Assembly: GCA_027490305.1 (NCBI GenBank)
Contig: JAIXYI010000065.1
Coordinates: forward strand, 1-47,335
Direction of reading: 5' to 3'
Source of the DNA: Flavobacteriaceae bacterium
GTDB taxonomy: Bacteria; Bacteroidota; Bacteroidia; Flavobacteriales; Flavobacteriaceae
DNA length: 47,335 bases
The notes beneath the pieces were generated by a model, which did not search any database, was not told the origin of the DNA, and saw nothing but the letters and a program-made list of their open reading frames with translations. The translations under genes were made by a program, and so were the position numbers. Shown one piece after another: positions 33,862 through 43,815 of this stretch (position 1 is its first letter; every line of letters begins with the position of its first letter).

Positions 33862-35220
33862 ATGAACGAGCAACTTATTCGGAAATACAACGTTCCGGGA
33901 CCCCGTTACACAAGCTATCCTACCGTTCCGTATTGGGACGCCGACACCTTTTCCGCCACGGCCTGGCGCGATTCGATCCGGAAATCGTATGACGAAAGCC
34001 GGAACGACGGTATCAGCCTTTATATCCACCTGCCGTTCTGCGAAAGTATGTGCACCTTTTGCGGTTGCACGAAGCGCATCACCAAAAACCATGACGTGGA
34101 GGATCCCTATATACGGTCGGTGCTAAAAGAATGGCGGATGTATGTAGAAATGTTGGGCGAAAAACCGAAAATCGCGGAACTCCATCTCGGCGGCGGCACG
34201 CCTACTTTCTTCTCCTCAAAGAACCTGGAAGACCTCGTCAACGGCATTTTCGCGCTCGGTCAACGGACCGCAACCACCGAATTAGGGTTTGAGGGACATC
34301 CGAACAATACCACGCGCCAACACCTGGAAACCCTTTATAAACTTGGATTTCGTCGCGTGAGTTTCGGCGTACAGGATTATTCCGAACGGGTGCAGCGAGC
34401 GATCAACCGGCTACAGCCTTTTGAGCATGTCAAGGATGTGACAGAGACTGCCCGTTCGGTGGGTTATACGTCGATCGGACACGATTTGATTTACGGACTT
34501 CCCTTCCAGACGCTCGACGATGTCATCGATACCATTTCGAAGACAGTAGCCTTGCAGCCCGATCGCCTCGCGTTTTATAGCTACGCACACACGCCCTGGC
34601 TCAAAGGAAACGGGCAACGCGGTTTCCGGGAGGAAGACCTGCCGCGCGACGCAGAAAAACGGATGCTATACGAAACCGGCAAGCGGATGTTGTCGGACGC
34701 CGGCTATCATGAAATCGGCATGGACCATTTCGCGCTTACCACCGACGGCCTTTTCACCGCCACCGAAAATGGCGCGCTACACCGGAACTTTATGGGCTAC
34801 ACGACAGCCTCTACCCGGATGATGATCGGTCTGGGCGTTTCTGCGATCGGCGACAGTTGGTACGGCTTTGCCCAAAACACCAAAAACCTCGAAGACTACC
34901 ACCAACTGATTGAATGGGATACGCTGCCGTTGCTGCGCGGACACATCCTGACGGAAGAAGACCTCATCGTGCGGCAACACATCCTGAACCTGATGTGCCG
35001 ACTCAAAACTGAGTGGACCAGTGCCGAAGCCTTTTTATTTTCAGATGAGATCCTGGAAGAGCTGAAGGAATTTGAGAAAGACGGATTACTTACGATATCC
35101 GGAACCTCGCTGGTGGTAGAAGAAACCGGCCGTCCTTTTGTGCGCAACATCTGCATGGCACTCGACCTTCGCCTGCGTCGGAACAAGCCGGAAACGCGGT
35201 TGTTTTCGCTGACCGTCTAA
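33862..35220 (+). CDS. hemN: Oxygen-independent coproporphyrinogen III oxidase
   Basis: 452 residues. The radical-SAM cluster motif is CESMCTFCGC (Cys60, 64, 67 and the extra Cys69), which is the HemN form; HemW-type proteins lack the last Cys. N-terminal RKYNVPGPRYTSYPTVPYW, LHLGGGTPTFFS and GVSAIGDSWYGFAQN are family hallmarks. It decarboxylates coproporphyrinogen III to protoporphyrinogen IX without oxygen. It faces the cbb3 oxidase operon, with 4 bases between the two stops; both serve low-oxygen life and need haem. Confidence 0.95.
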   Translation: MNEQLIRKYNVPGPRYTSYPTVPYWDADTFSATAWRDSIRKSYDESRNDGISLYIHLPFCESMCTFCGCTKRITKNHDVEDPYIRSVLKEWRMYVEMLGEKPKIAELHLGGGTPTFFSSKNLEDLVNGIFALGQRTATTELGFEGHPNNTTRQHLETLYKLGFRRVSFGVQDYSERVQRAINRLQPFEHVKDVTETARSVGYTSIGHDLIYGLPFQTLDDVIDTISKTVALQPDRLAFYSYAHTPWLKGNGQRGFREEDLPRDAEKRMLYETGKRMLSDAGYHEIGMDHFALTTDGLFTATENGALHRNFMGYTTASTRMMIGLGVSAIGDSWYGFAQNTKNLEDYHQLIEWDTLPLLRGHILTEEDLIVRQHILNLMCRLKTEWTSAEAFLFSDEILEELKEFEKDGLLTISGTSLVVEETGRPFVRNICMALDLRLRRNKPETRLFSLTV

Positions 35221-35224
35221 TGCG

Positions 35225-35926
35225 TTAGTGGCAGGAAGGTCCCTGCATGACGTGCAACGCCAGTGTATCGGGCGATACATACGGAATGGCGAGCCCCAAT
35301 CCCCTTACGATGAACAAAAGTCCCATCACCCCCACGGCGATGGGCACTATTTTTTGGAAACGCGTGCGAAACGTGCTGCCCATCAGCGGATTGAAATAGG
35401 CCAAAGACGCCAATATCGACATATTTCCGAGGCCGAAAACGACCATAAAAAGACCGCCTTTCCACACTGTGGGCATGGCCATGGCACCAAAAAGCGCTGT
35501 GTATACGAGTCCACACGGTAAGGCACCGTTGAACATCCCCATCGCAAAAAAAGCAGAAAACGACCGTTTCTTATACACCTGCATCGACTGGCTGCGCCAT
35601 TTTGCTATCAGGTTATACAGCGGTCGCAACAAGGCATACCGTAAAAGGGTCTTTTCGGGAAGGATTGCCGCCAGCAGCATCACCGTTCCGGCGATGATGG
35701 AGAGTCGTTGTTGCAAACCGGCCAGGTAGAGGGTTTTACCGAGTAATCCGAAGAGGAGCCCGATGGTGGCATACACCGAGATCCGTCCGATATGGTACAC
35801 GATGATTTGCGCCGCTTTCCGGGTCGCGCTGTTCCGGTCAACCGGTAACAGCAGGGCAATGGGACCGCACATACCTACACAGTGGAGGCTGCTTAGGAGT
35901 CCGAAAAGCAAAGCTGCCCTCCACAT
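35225..35926 (-). CDS. SafE/TauE-like membrane protein of the cbb3 operon
   Basis: 233 residues from ATG 35926, which shares its A with the ccoH stop (TAATG). About six membrane helices are visible. The N-terminal LLFGLLSSLHCVGMCGPIAL with its Cys/Met/His residues and GALPCGLVYTALFGAM in the second half are the pattern of the SafE-like (CcoA/CcsS-related) proteins at the end of cco operons, some of which handle copper. A copper or assembly role in cbb3 maturation is inferred from position and the Cys-Met-Cys motif. Confidence 0.85.
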   Translation of the reverse strand: MWRAALLFGLLSSLHCVGMCGPIALLLPVDRNSATRKAAQIIVYHIGRISVYATIGLLFGLLGKTLYLAGLQQRLSIIAGTVMLLAAILPEKTLLRYALLRPLYNLIAKWRSQSMQVYKKRSFSAFFAMGMFNGALPCGLVYTALFGAMAMPTVWKGGLFMVVFGLGNMSILASLAYFNPLMGSTFRTRFQKIVPIAVGVMGLLFIVRGLGLAIPYVSPDTLALHVMQGPSCH

Positions 35927-36372
35927 TAGCGATACAGTTGTTCTTTTATGAAGTAGGGTTTTCCGCCTGAAACCCATTCCACGGTAATGTCCCAACGGCC
36001 GCCGACAAGACGGTTTTCAGGTATGAGCAGAGCATTTCCCGACAACACAAGAGGAACTGTGAAGTCGAGATTCTTGTCAGACGGCCTGTAAAGGGACACT
36101 GTGCCTTTTGTAACGGGACAAAGGGCGGCAGGAAACACGACTTCGATGCCCGATGCCGTATTCTTCAATTGCGGTTCTTCCGATAGCGCCTGTGCATTGG
36201 TGCGGGCGTCATACTCTTCGCTATACCGCTGGTCTTTTTTATAGTATTCATCGGTTACGAGTTCGCTGTTATACTGCGGCTGGGTCTGCACGCGGTAGAG
36301 GAACGAGAAGATAAAGACGAAAAATAACAGGAAGGCAGCTACGATGCTTTTTCCCCAATTCCATGTTTTCAT
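35926..36372 (-). CDS. ccoH: FixH/CcoH-type cbb3 oxidase assembly protein
   Basis: 148 residues. One N-terminal membrane anchor (about residues 7-27, SIVAAFLLFFVFIFSFLY) and a periplasmic domain ending in GGRWDITVEWVSGGKPYF, typical of FixH. The early motif QYNSELVTDEYYKKDQRYSE matches the family. It starts 12 bases after the ccoG stop. FixH helps assemble the oxidase complex. The stop overlaps the next start by one base. Confidence 0.9.
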   Translation of the reverse strand: MKTWNWGKSIVAAFLLFFVFIFSFLYRVQTQPQYNSELVTDEYYKKDQRYSEEYDARTNAQALSEEPQLKNTASGIEVVFPAALCPVTKGTVSLYRPSDKNLDFTVPLVLSGNALLIPENRLVGGRWDITVEWVSGGKPYFIKEQLYR

Positions 36373-36384
36373 ACGTGTGGCTTT

Positions 36385-37803
36385 TTAGTTGAATTCCCGC
36401 GGTCCGAGGAAGTTTGTTTTTTCTTTATCGACCAATTGGCTACCGCTGTATACGCCAATGATGATCTTTTCTTTGTCTTCTGAGAGGGCGGCTTCCGGAA
36501 TTACAATAAACATCGTGCCGCTCACGGTTCCCTCCGGTTTCAGCTTTTTGGGACGGTCGCCTACGAGTTTAATCGTTCCTTTATGGGAAAGCAACCGGAA
36601 GCTGACCTCCGGAATTTCCTCCAGTCGTTTGTTCATCACCCGCCAGGTATACACATTACTAATGCTGTCACCTTTATGCTGGTAGAGTTGTCCGGGTAGT
36701 CGCAGTATCATCGTATCGATAGACGATCTCAGGAATAGCAGCCCGGCGAACACCCCGAATAAAATTACGAGAACCGCCGTATAGCCTTTCATCCGAAGCG
36801 TAAACCGGAAAGGTTCTTTCTTCTCGATTTCGTCGGCCGTGGCGTAGCGAATGAGTCCTTTTTCCATTCCCACGCTGCTCATCATACTGTTGCAGACGTC
36901 GATGCAGGCGGTACAGTTCGTACATTCCAACTGCACGCCGTGACGGATGTCGATGCCGGTCGGACACACCACCACGCATTGGTTGCAGTCGATGCAGTCG
37001 CCCTTCCCCGACGCGGCACGGTCTTCCGATTTGTTGAACTTGGCCCGGCCCTTCTCTTTCTCGCCGCGTATGAAATCGTAAGCTACGTTTATCGACTTAC
37101 GGTCGAGTAACACACCCTGGAGGCGGCCATACGGACAGGCAATCAGGCAGACCTGTTCACGGAAGGAAGCGAATATAAAATAGAATACGCCGGTAAAAAT
37201 CAACAACGCGATCAGGGTTCCGGCATGGGCAGACGGTCCCTCCCACACCATGAGTTTCAAGGCATCGCTACCAATCAGATAAGCAAGGAACACGTTGGCA
37301 ACCAGAAACGAGATCACGAAAAAGGCGAACCATTTCAGCATCCGTTTTCGAATCTTTTCAGCATTCCACGCCTGCTTGTCGAGTCGGATCTGGGCCCCGC
37401 GATCGCCGTCGATCCAGTATTCGATGCGGCGGAACACCATTTCCATGAAGATGGTTTGTGGGCAAATCCATCCGCAGAAAATGCGCCCATAAATCACCGT
37501 AAAAAGCGCAACGAAGATGACCATGATGATCATCGTAAGCACAAAGAGGTAGAAATCCTGTGGCCAGAACGGGAAACCGAAGATGTTAAACCGCCTTTCG
37601 AGCACGTTGAACATCATGAATTGGTGCCCTTTTATTTTAAGGAAGGGGAAAGCTACCAGCAATGCCAGCAGGAAATAGCTTACCCACTTCCTTTTTTCAT
37701 AATACGGCCCTTCCGGTTTCTTCGGGAAAATCCAGCGTCGTTTGCCTGTGTCGTCAAGCGTACTCAGGCTATCGCGGAACGACTCGTCCTCAAATGTGCT
37801 CAT
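36385..37803 (-). CDS. ccoG: CcoG/FixG/RdxA ferredoxin-like cbb3 maturation protein
   Basis: 472 residues. Membrane helices surround FCGWICPQTIFMEMVFRRIE, the NapH-like part. Two 4Fe-4S motifs follow, CIDCNQCVVVCPTG and CTNCTACIDVCNSM, and a C-terminal periplasmic FixG domain (about residues 350-472). CcoG is a cupric reductase that delivers Cu(I) for CuB insertion into cbb3 oxidases. It lies 12 bases after the ccoP stop. Confidence 0.95.
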   Translation of the reverse strand: MSTFEDESFRDSLSTLDDTGKRRWIFPKKPEGPYYEKRKWVSYFLLALLVAFPFLKIKGHQFMMFNVLERRFNIFGFPFWPQDFYLFVLTMIIMVIFVALFTVIYGRIFCGWICPQTIFMEMVFRRIEYWIDGDRGAQIRLDKQAWNAEKIRKRMLKWFAFFVISFLVANVFLAYLIGSDALKLMVWEGPSAHAGTLIALLIFTGVFYFIFASFREQVCLIACPYGRLQGVLLDRKSINVAYDFIRGEKEKGRAKFNKSEDRAASGKGDCIDCNQCVVVCPTGIDIRHGVQLECTNCTACIDVCNSMMSSVGMEKGLIRYATADEIEKKEPFRFTLRMKGYTAVLVILFGVFAGLLFLRSSIDTMILRLPGQLYQHKGDSISNVYTWRVMNKRLEEIPEVSFRLLSHKGTIKLVGDRPKKLKPEGTVSGTMFIVIPEAALSEDKEKIIIGVYSGSQLVDKEKTNFLGPREFN

Positions 37804-37815
37804 CTTATTGTAGGC

Positions 37816-38751
37816 TTATGGCTTCACGGCCGCCGCCGCAACGGCGGTAGAATCAGCCGGTTTAGCCGCTTTCGCGTCGTCTTTCCAGATTTCGCCGTCA
37901 GGTGCCTTCGGGTTCTGCGGCTTGGTGCCCTGCAGCGACAGCACGTAGCTGGCCACCTGCTGGATCTGCGTCGGTTTGAGCGTCGCTTTCCACGCAATCA
38001 TCCCTTTGCCGTCGCGTCCGCCATTGGTTACGGTATGGAAGACATTCTTGATACCGCCGCCCAGCAACCAGTATTCATCGGTCAGATTCGGACCAATTTG
38101 TCCCCCGGCGTCGGCACGGTGGCACGCGACGCAATTAGCGGTGAAAATGGCTTTACCGGCTGCCAGCGACGACGCATCGGTCAGCAGGGTCACTTTATCT
38201 TCCGTCATCTGGTCAGGCGCCGTTTTTTTGTACGCCTCAATGGCGATTTTCGCTTCTGCAATCTCTTTCCGGAGTTCGATTTCCGGATCATCGGTTCCGA
38301 TAACATGGAAACGGACGAGGTAAATCGCACCGCCGATAATCGTCAGGTAAAACAGGTACAACCACCAGGGTGGAAGTCGGTTATCGAGTTCCTGTATACC
38401 GTCGTAGTCGTGGTTGAGCAATAGCTCTGACTCTTCTGAAATCGGACGGGCCCGGGTCAGTACTTTCATCACCTTACGCCATGCCTCGGCAAGGGCGGTA
38501 TTGGTATCGGTGGCTTCTTCCAGTTGTTTTTTCTGCTCGTCGGTAAGCAGGTGATACGTCACGTTATCGACCGCACTGATGGTGATTTCAATCGCCACCA
38601 GGAGGAAGAAAAAGACAAATAAGAAAATCGATACGATCGGAAACTTGATGAAAGCCGGGCGATCGCCTGAGTCGATGAAATATTCCAGCGCACCGAAAAC
38701 GGTAAAGAAAATGACGGGAATGCGCACGTAAGCGGGAATCAGCTTTTTCAT
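37816..38751 (-). CDS. ccoP: cbb3 oxidase subunit III, single-haem form
   Basis: 311 residues. Two N-terminal membrane helices (about residues 8-25 and 36-56) and a third at 129-147 right after the CcoP hallmark HDYDGIQELDNRLPPWW. One c-type haem site only, CVACH (Cys207, Cys210, His211), against two in the proteobacterial subunit. An Ala/Lys-rich tail follows the haem domain. The start overlaps the ccoQ stop by four bases. It takes electrons from cytochrome c or the Alternative Complex III / bc1-type donor and passes them on to CcoNO. Confidence 0.93.
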   Translation of the reverse strand: MKKLIPAYVRIPVIFFTVFGALEYFIDSGDRPAFIKFPIVSIFLFVFFFLLVAIEITISAVDNVTYHLLTDEQKKQLEEATDTNTALAEAWRKVMKVLTRARPISEESELLLNHDYDGIQELDNRLPPWWLYLFYLTIIGGAIYLVRFHVIGTDDPEIELRKEIAEAKIAIEAYKKTAPDQMTEDKVTLLTDASSLAAGKAIFTANCVACHRADAGGQIGPNLTDEYWLLGGGIKNVFHTVTNGGRDGKGMIAWKATLKPTQIQQVASYVLSLQGTKPQNPKAPDGEIWKDDAKAAKPADSTAVAAAAVKP

Positions 38752-38939
38752 TGGTCAGCGTTTTGTTGGTTATCGTCGGTCAACGGAATTTGGCTAAGTT
38801 GTTGGATTCTTTCGCGGCTGTACGAGATCACCCATACCGCCAATCCGACAAAGAACAGGAAGAAGATCAGTAACGAAAGGATCGGATAAATCTCGACGCC
38901 TGCGATGGTTTCCAAATTGTGTTTGATTTGTTCGAACAT
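38748..38939 (-). CDS. ccoQ: CcoQ-like small cbb3 oxidase subunit
   Basis: 63 residues with one membrane helix (about residues 20-40) followed by a charged, Gln-rich tail. Its position between ccoNO and ccoP identifies it more than its sequence; CcoQ stabilises the oxidase complex. The stop overlaps the ccoP start (ATGA). Confidence 0.85.
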   Translation of the reverse strand: MFEQIKHNLETIAGVEIYPILSLLIFFLFFVGLAVWVISYSRERIQQLSQIPLTDDNQQNADQ

Positions 38940-38944
38940 GGCTA

Positions 38945-41140
38945 TCAGGGTTTGGTGTTCGGTTTGACTTTGATATCGGTTCCCAGTCGTTGCAGGTAGG
39001 CAATCAGGGCCGTAATCTCACGCTCGCGCATCGGCACGAAAGTCTCGCCTTTCGCGGCGGCAGCTTTCCGGCTCTTCTCATTACTCTTCACGAAATCGGG
39101 ATCCATTTCCAGGCTTTTCTCAATCGCCGCCGACTGATCCGCAATACTCTTGCGGGCGTTGGCGATATCGGCATCCGTATACGGTACACCCAGTTTCTGC
39201 ATCACTCTCATCTTGTTCTCGGTTTCCGACAGATCCAGCGCCTTGTTGGCGAACAGCCATTTATAGGACGGCATGATGGAACCGGCTGACGTACTTTGCG
39301 GGTCATACATATGGTTGAAATGCCAGTTGTCGTTGTATTTTCCGCCGACGCGAAGCAAATCCGGACCGGTGCGTTTGGAGCCCCACAGGAACGGGTGATC
39401 GTAGACATACTCGCCGGCTTTCGATTGCGGACCATAGCGTTCAACCTCACTTCGGAACGGACGCACCAGTTGCGAGTGACAGCCTACGCAGCCTTCGCGG
39501 ATATAAAGGTCGCGACCTTCCAGTTCAAGCGGCGTGTACGGCTTGACGCTGGCAATGGTTGGAATATTCGATTTGACCATCAGCGTGGGGACAATCTGGA
39601 TAACACCGCCGATCAGGATGGCAATGGTAGCCAGGATCGTCAACTGCACCGGACGTCTTTCCAGCCATGAGTGCCATTTTTCGCCTTTGAAACGACGGTT
39701 CGAGATGCGCTCAAGAGCTGGAGCTTCAGCCGCTTCGTCTTCAACCGCTTTGTTGGCGCGGATGGTGCAGACGATGTTATAGACCATGACGAACATACCG
39801 ATCAGGTACAACGTACCACCCACTGCCCGCATGGCATACATCGGGATGATCTGGTTGACGGTTTCAAGGAAGTTGCCGTAGGTGAGCGTTCCGTCTGGGT
39901 TGAACTGTTTCCACATAGATGCCTGGGTGAACCCGGCTACATACATCGGAAGGGCATACAACACAATTCCCAGCGTGGCGATCCAAAAGTGGAAATTCGC
40001 GAGTTTGGTAGAAAACAGTTTTCCTTTCGTCATGCGCGGGATCAACCAATAGCCGATACCGAAGGTGAGGAAGCCGTTCCAGGCCAGGGCACCTACGTGC
40101 ACGTGGGCGATGATCCAGTCGGTAAAGTGGGCGACCGCGTTGAATTTCTTGATGGAAAGCATCGGTCCTTCCAGCGTCGCCATTCCGTATCCGGTCACGG
40201 CCACCACGAAAAACTTCAGCACCGGTTCCTGGCGTACTTTATCCCAGGCGCCGCGTAGGGTCAGCAACCCGTTGATCATACCACCCCATGACGGCGCAAT
40301 CAGCATGACAGAGAAAACAACCCCGAGATTCTGCGCCCAGTTTGGCAGGGCCGAATACAGCAAGTGGTGTGGACCCGCCCATATATAGATGAATATCAGT
40401 GACCAAAAGTGAACGATCGACAAACGGTACGAGTAAACCGGACGTCCGGCCACCTTCGGAAGAAAGTAATACATGAGTCCGAGGAATGGCGTAGTCAGGA
40501 AGAATGCTACGGCATTGTGTCCGTACCACCATTGCACCAGCGCATCCTGTACGCCGGCATATACTGAATAACTTTTCAATGCATTGACCGGTAGCTCCAG
40601 GCTATTGAAAATGTGCAACACGGCTACGGTCACCAACGTGGCGATATAGAACCAGATGGCCACATAAAGGTGCCGCTCGCGACGACGCAGGATCGTGCCG
40701 ATCATGTTGATGCCAAACACGACCCACACAAGTGTGATGGCAATGTCAATCGGCCATTCCAACTCGGCATACTCTTTTGAGGTGGTGATGCCCAGCGGCA
40801 ATGAAATAGCGGCCGCGACGATGATCAGTTGCCATCCCCAGAAATGGATCTTGCTTAGTGTATCACTGAACATCCGGGCTTTAAGAAGCCGTTGCATCGA
40901 ATAGTAGACGCCGGCAAACATCGCGTTCCCCACGAAGGCAAAAATGACCGCATTGGTATGCAGGGGACGAAGACGTCCGAAGCTGAGCCATGGAATACCT
41001 TCGGTCAGGTTCGGAAAAAGGAAAAATAGGGCGAGCAACAAGCCCACGGTCATCCCAACGACACCGAATATGATGGTGGCGTAGAGGAAGTTCCGGACGA
41101 TCTTATTGTCGTAGTAAAATTTTTGGATTTCCATATTCAC
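38945..41140 (-). CDS. ccoNO: Fused cbb3 oxidase subunits I and II
   Basis: 731 residues. Residues 1-about 480 are the CcoN haem-copper core with 12 membrane helices; WWYGHNAVAFFLTTPFLGLM, WAGPHHLLYSALPNW and DWIIAHVHVGALAWNGF carry the haem and CuB ligands. After an Ala/Glu-rich linker and a further helix (about 500-525), the CcoO part holds one c-type haem, GCVGCHSQLVRPF (Cys551, Cys554, His555), and GSIMPSYKWL, probably with the Met ligand. This NO fusion is characteristic of Bacteroidota. It reduces oxygen to water with high affinity and pumps protons. Confidence 0.96.
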   Translation of the reverse strand: MNMEIQKFYYDNKIVRNFLYATIIFGVVGMTVGLLLALFFLFPNLTEGIPWLSFGRLRPLHTNAVIFAFVGNAMFAGVYYSMQRLLKARMFSDTLSKIHFWGWQLIIVAAAISLPLGITTSKEYAELEWPIDIAITLVWVVFGINMIGTILRRRERHLYVAIWFYIATLVTVAVLHIFNSLELPVNALKSYSVYAGVQDALVQWWYGHNAVAFFLTTPFLGLMYYFLPKVAGRPVYSYRLSIVHFWSLIFIYIWAGPHHLLYSALPNWAQNLGVVFSVMLIAPSWGGMINGLLTLRGAWDKVRQEPVLKFFVVAVTGYGMATLEGPMLSIKKFNAVAHFTDWIIAHVHVGALAWNGFLTFGIGYWLIPRMTKGKLFSTKLANFHFWIATLGIVLYALPMYVAGFTQASMWKQFNPDGTLTYGNFLETVNQIIPMYAMRAVGGTLYLIGMFVMVYNIVCTIRANKAVEDEAAEAPALERISNRRFKGEKWHSWLERRPVQLTILATIAILIGGVIQIVPTLMVKSNIPTIASVKPYTPLELEGRDLYIREGCVGCHSQLVRPFRSEVERYGPQSKAGEYVYDHPFLWGSKRTGPDLLRVGGKYNDNWHFNHMYDPQSTSAGSIMPSYKWLFANKALDLSETENKMRVMQKLGVPYTDADIANARKSIADQSAAIEKSLEMDPDFVKSNEKSRKAAAAKGETFVPMREREITALIAYLQRLGTDIKVKPNTKP

Positions 41141-41322
41141 GTTGTTTTTGCTTGGTTTTCAGTTGTTTCGGTATCTTCCCGAAGCTCGTCATCGAAGAGC
41201 ATCCGGACGGATGGGGTGTAATCATCGTCAAACTGGCCGCTGCGTGTTGCCTTAACGAAAGCGAAAAGAAAACAGGCCGCGATGACGATACTAATGGAGA
41301 TTAAAATCCAGATGACGCTCAT
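41137..41322 (-). CDS. ccoS: CcoS/FixS cbb3 oxidase assembly protein
   Basis: 61 residues: one membrane helix (residues 3-23) and the typical sequence FVKATRSGQFDDDYTPSVRMLFDDE. CcoS is needed to put haem and copper into the oxidase. It overlaps ccoNO by four bases and follows ccoI by 9 bases. Confidence 0.92.
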   Translation of the reverse strand: MSVIWILISISIVIAACFLFAFVKATRSGQFDDDYTPSVRMLFDDELREDTETTENQAKTT

Positions 41323-41331
41323 ACTAGTTTA

Positions 41332-43776
41332 CTATTTCAAAGGTAGATTGGGCTGTAAGCCGGAAAAATGATAATTATCAGCCGTAAGGTTTTTTTTGGC
41401 TGGTTTCTTACGGAAAACCGAACGGGCGTAAGCATTTCCGACGATGGTAACGAAACTGACGATGGTCACCGTACTCAACGGCATGATAATCGCCGCCACC
41501 AACGGGTATAAGTGTCCGGAAAGGGCATACGAAAGACCCACGACATTATACAGCAGCGACAACCCGAAGCTCATCGTAATCACCCACATTGCCTTGCGGG
41601 AAAGAGACAGGAATCCGGGAAGGGCCGCGAAATCGGCTGCGTCGAGTATGCCATCGCAGGCCGGAGAAAAGATATTGACATCTTCCGTAATGGAAATCCC
41701 GACGTTGCTCTGTGCGAGGGCACCGGCATCGTTGAGTCCGTCGCCTATCATCAGCACCTTCCTTCCCTCAGATTGCAACGACCGTATGTATTCAAGTTTG
41801 TCTTGAGGGGTTTGGTTGAAACGCATCGTCACGCTCTTCGGCAGTAGGTTCTCAAGTCGCTCGCGTTCGCCTTCGTTATCGCCGGATAAGAGTCCTAATT
41901 GATACCGCGCCGACAACGCCGTAAACACCTCTTCAAGCGATTCGCGGTAGCGTTGCGCAAAGCGGAAACGACCGGCGTAGGTTCCGTTGATCGCTACGTG
42001 CACCTCTGCGGTTTCCTGTTGCACGGGAGCGCCGACAAAAAGAGCTGAACCCAGCGTAATAGCAACATCGCCTACACACGCCCGGATTCCCTTACCGGGA
42101 TGTTCCTCATACGAGCTGACCGGATCGGTACCACCCGTGGCGAGATGCGTATATAACATCCGGCTCAGTGGATGCTGTGAATGCTTGAGGGCACTGGCCA
42201 GTTGGCGTTTTTCCCCTTCAGAAAAAAGCCGTCCATCGTAAGAGATAGCACCATCGCCGGATGCTGTAATCGTGCCCGTTTTGTCGAAAATGATGGTGTC
42301 CACCGATGCCAACTGCTCAATGACCCGTGCGTTTTTCAGGTACAGACGACGGCGTCCGAGGATGCGAAGGATGTTTCCAAGCGTAAACGGAGCGGTCAGG
42401 GCCAGGGCACACGGACACGCCACGATCAATACCGCAGTGAATACGTTGAATGCCGTGGTCAAATCGCGTCCCATCCAAAAGAAAAAACCGCCGAAGGCAA
42501 TCACCAGGAGCGCCGGTGTAAAGTAGCGGCTAACTCGATCGGTTACCGATTCCACCGCCCGTTCGTGCTGTTTCTGGAAGACTTCGTTGGCCCACAAACT
42601 AGTCAGGTAGGATTGCGACATATCGGCAACGACCTCCATCTCGATGGAAACACCGCATTGGCGTCCACCGGCAAAGAGCTTGTCGCCGGATGCTTTCCGT
42701 ACGGGAAGCGCCTCGCCGGTCACGAAACTGTAGTCAATAGAGGCCGTCGGCGATATCAGCACCGCATCGGCCGGAATCAATTCCTGGTTGCGGATCAGTA
42801 GCCGGTCGCCTTTCCGTATCTCGTCGACCGGAACACTTTCCTCCTGCCCATTTACGATACGCGTCACCGCCACCGGAAAATACGACCGGTAGTCACGTTC
42901 AAAGTTCAGGAACTGGAAGGTCTTGGTCTGGAAGGCACGGCCGAGCAACATAAAAAAGATCAACCCGCACATCGAGTCGAAAAAGCCCGGTCCGTGGTTC
43001 AGCAGCATATCCGCCACACTACGCACGAACATCACGATAATGCCAAGTGCGATCGGTATTTCGATGGTCAGCCGACCCGTGCGAATCGATTTCCATGAGG
43101 CCTTATAGTAACCACTGGCAGAATACAGGAAACTTGGAAGTGCCAACAGAAAGATCAGCAACCGAAAGAATCCCCGGTATTGGTCGAGCCAATATTCGTG
43201 CAATTCGAAATATTCCGGGAACGACAGCAACATGATGTTCCCGAAGCTGAAGAAGGCAACCGCCAGTTTGTAGAGGTCAGAGCGGTCTTTCTTGACCGTT
43301 TCGCCTTTGTAGTTCTCAAGACTGATGTAGGGTTCGTATCCGATACGGCACAGAAGTCCGACCAACCGTTCGAGTGTGGTTTGGCTTGGATCGAACAGGA
43401 TGCGGACGTTTTTTTTCGGGAAGTTCACCGTCGATTGCCGCACACCTGCGTCGAGGCGCGAAAGATTTTCCAGTATCCAGATGCAGGAACTGCAATGGAT
43501 ATGGGGAATGCGCAGTGTGACAATGGCCGTGTCACCTTCCTGAAAATCGAGGAGGCTCGATGCGATTTCGGCATTCGAAAGGAAGCCGTATTTTTCAGAC
43601 GCCGCTGTGGGAGAAGCACCCGGCGCTACGGCAAAATCGTAGTAACACGACATATCGGAGGCGCTGAACAGCTCGTAGACCGTTTTACAACCTTCGCAAC
43701 AGAACCGCTTTTCATCAAAAGAAATCACGTCGGCGGGAAGCAGTAACCCGCAATGGAAACACGTACCGGAACTCAT
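41332..43776 (-). CDS. ccoI: Copper-transporting P1B-type ATPase for cbb3 maturation
   Basis: 814 residues. A Cys-rich N terminus (CFHCG, CCEGCK) is followed by a metal-binding domain with HCSSC (Cys95, Cys98). Eight membrane helices include the transport motif VACPCALALTAPF. The phosphorylation site DKTGTITASGDG and the hinge GDGLNDAGALAQ are intact. The N-terminal zinc-ribbon-like extension is the FixI/CcoI form. It moves copper for the oxidase CuB centre and is the first gene of the cco operon. Confidence 0.95.
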   Translation of the reverse strand: MSSGTCFHCGLLLPADVISFDEKRFCCEGCKTVYELFSASDMSCYYDFAVAPGASPTAASEKYGFLSNAEIASSLLDFQEGDTAIVTLRIPHIHCSSCIWILENLSRLDAGVRQSTVNFPKKNVRILFDPSQTTLERLVGLLCRIGYEPYISLENYKGETVKKDRSDLYKLAVAFFSFGNIMLLSFPEYFELHEYWLDQYRGFFRLLIFLLALPSFLYSASGYYKASWKSIRTGRLTIEIPIALGIIVMFVRSVADMLLNHGPGFFDSMCGLIFFMLLGRAFQTKTFQFLNFERDYRSYFPVAVTRIVNGQEESVPVDEIRKGDRLLIRNQELIPADAVLISPTASIDYSFVTGEALPVRKASGDKLFAGGRQCGVSIEMEVVADMSQSYLTSLWANEVFQKQHERAVESVTDRVSRYFTPALLVIAFGGFFFWMGRDLTTAFNVFTAVLIVACPCALALTAPFTLGNILRILGRRRLYLKNARVIEQLASVDTIIFDKTGTITASGDGAISYDGRLFSEGEKRQLASALKHSQHPLSRMLYTHLATGGTDPVSSYEEHPGKGIRACVGDVAITLGSALFVGAPVQQETAEVHVAINGTYAGRFRFAQRYRESLEEVFTALSARYQLGLLSGDNEGERERLENLLPKSVTMRFNQTPQDKLEYIRSLQSEGRKVLMIGDGLNDAGALAQSNVGISITEDVNIFSPACDGILDAADFAALPGFLSLSRKAMWVITMSFGLSLLYNVVGLSYALSGHLYPLVAAIIMPLSTVTIVSFVTIVGNAYARSVFRKKPAKKNLTADNYHFSGLQPNLPLK

Positions 43777-43815
43777 TTTTGCTCATTTACCTGAGGCAAA
43801 ATTCCGGAGGTACGT

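Noticed and set aside
37225..38424. Long rightward open frame opposite ccoG and ccoP
   Set aside because: It is antisense to two well-recognised cco genes; its composition is that expected from a GC-biased reverse frame.
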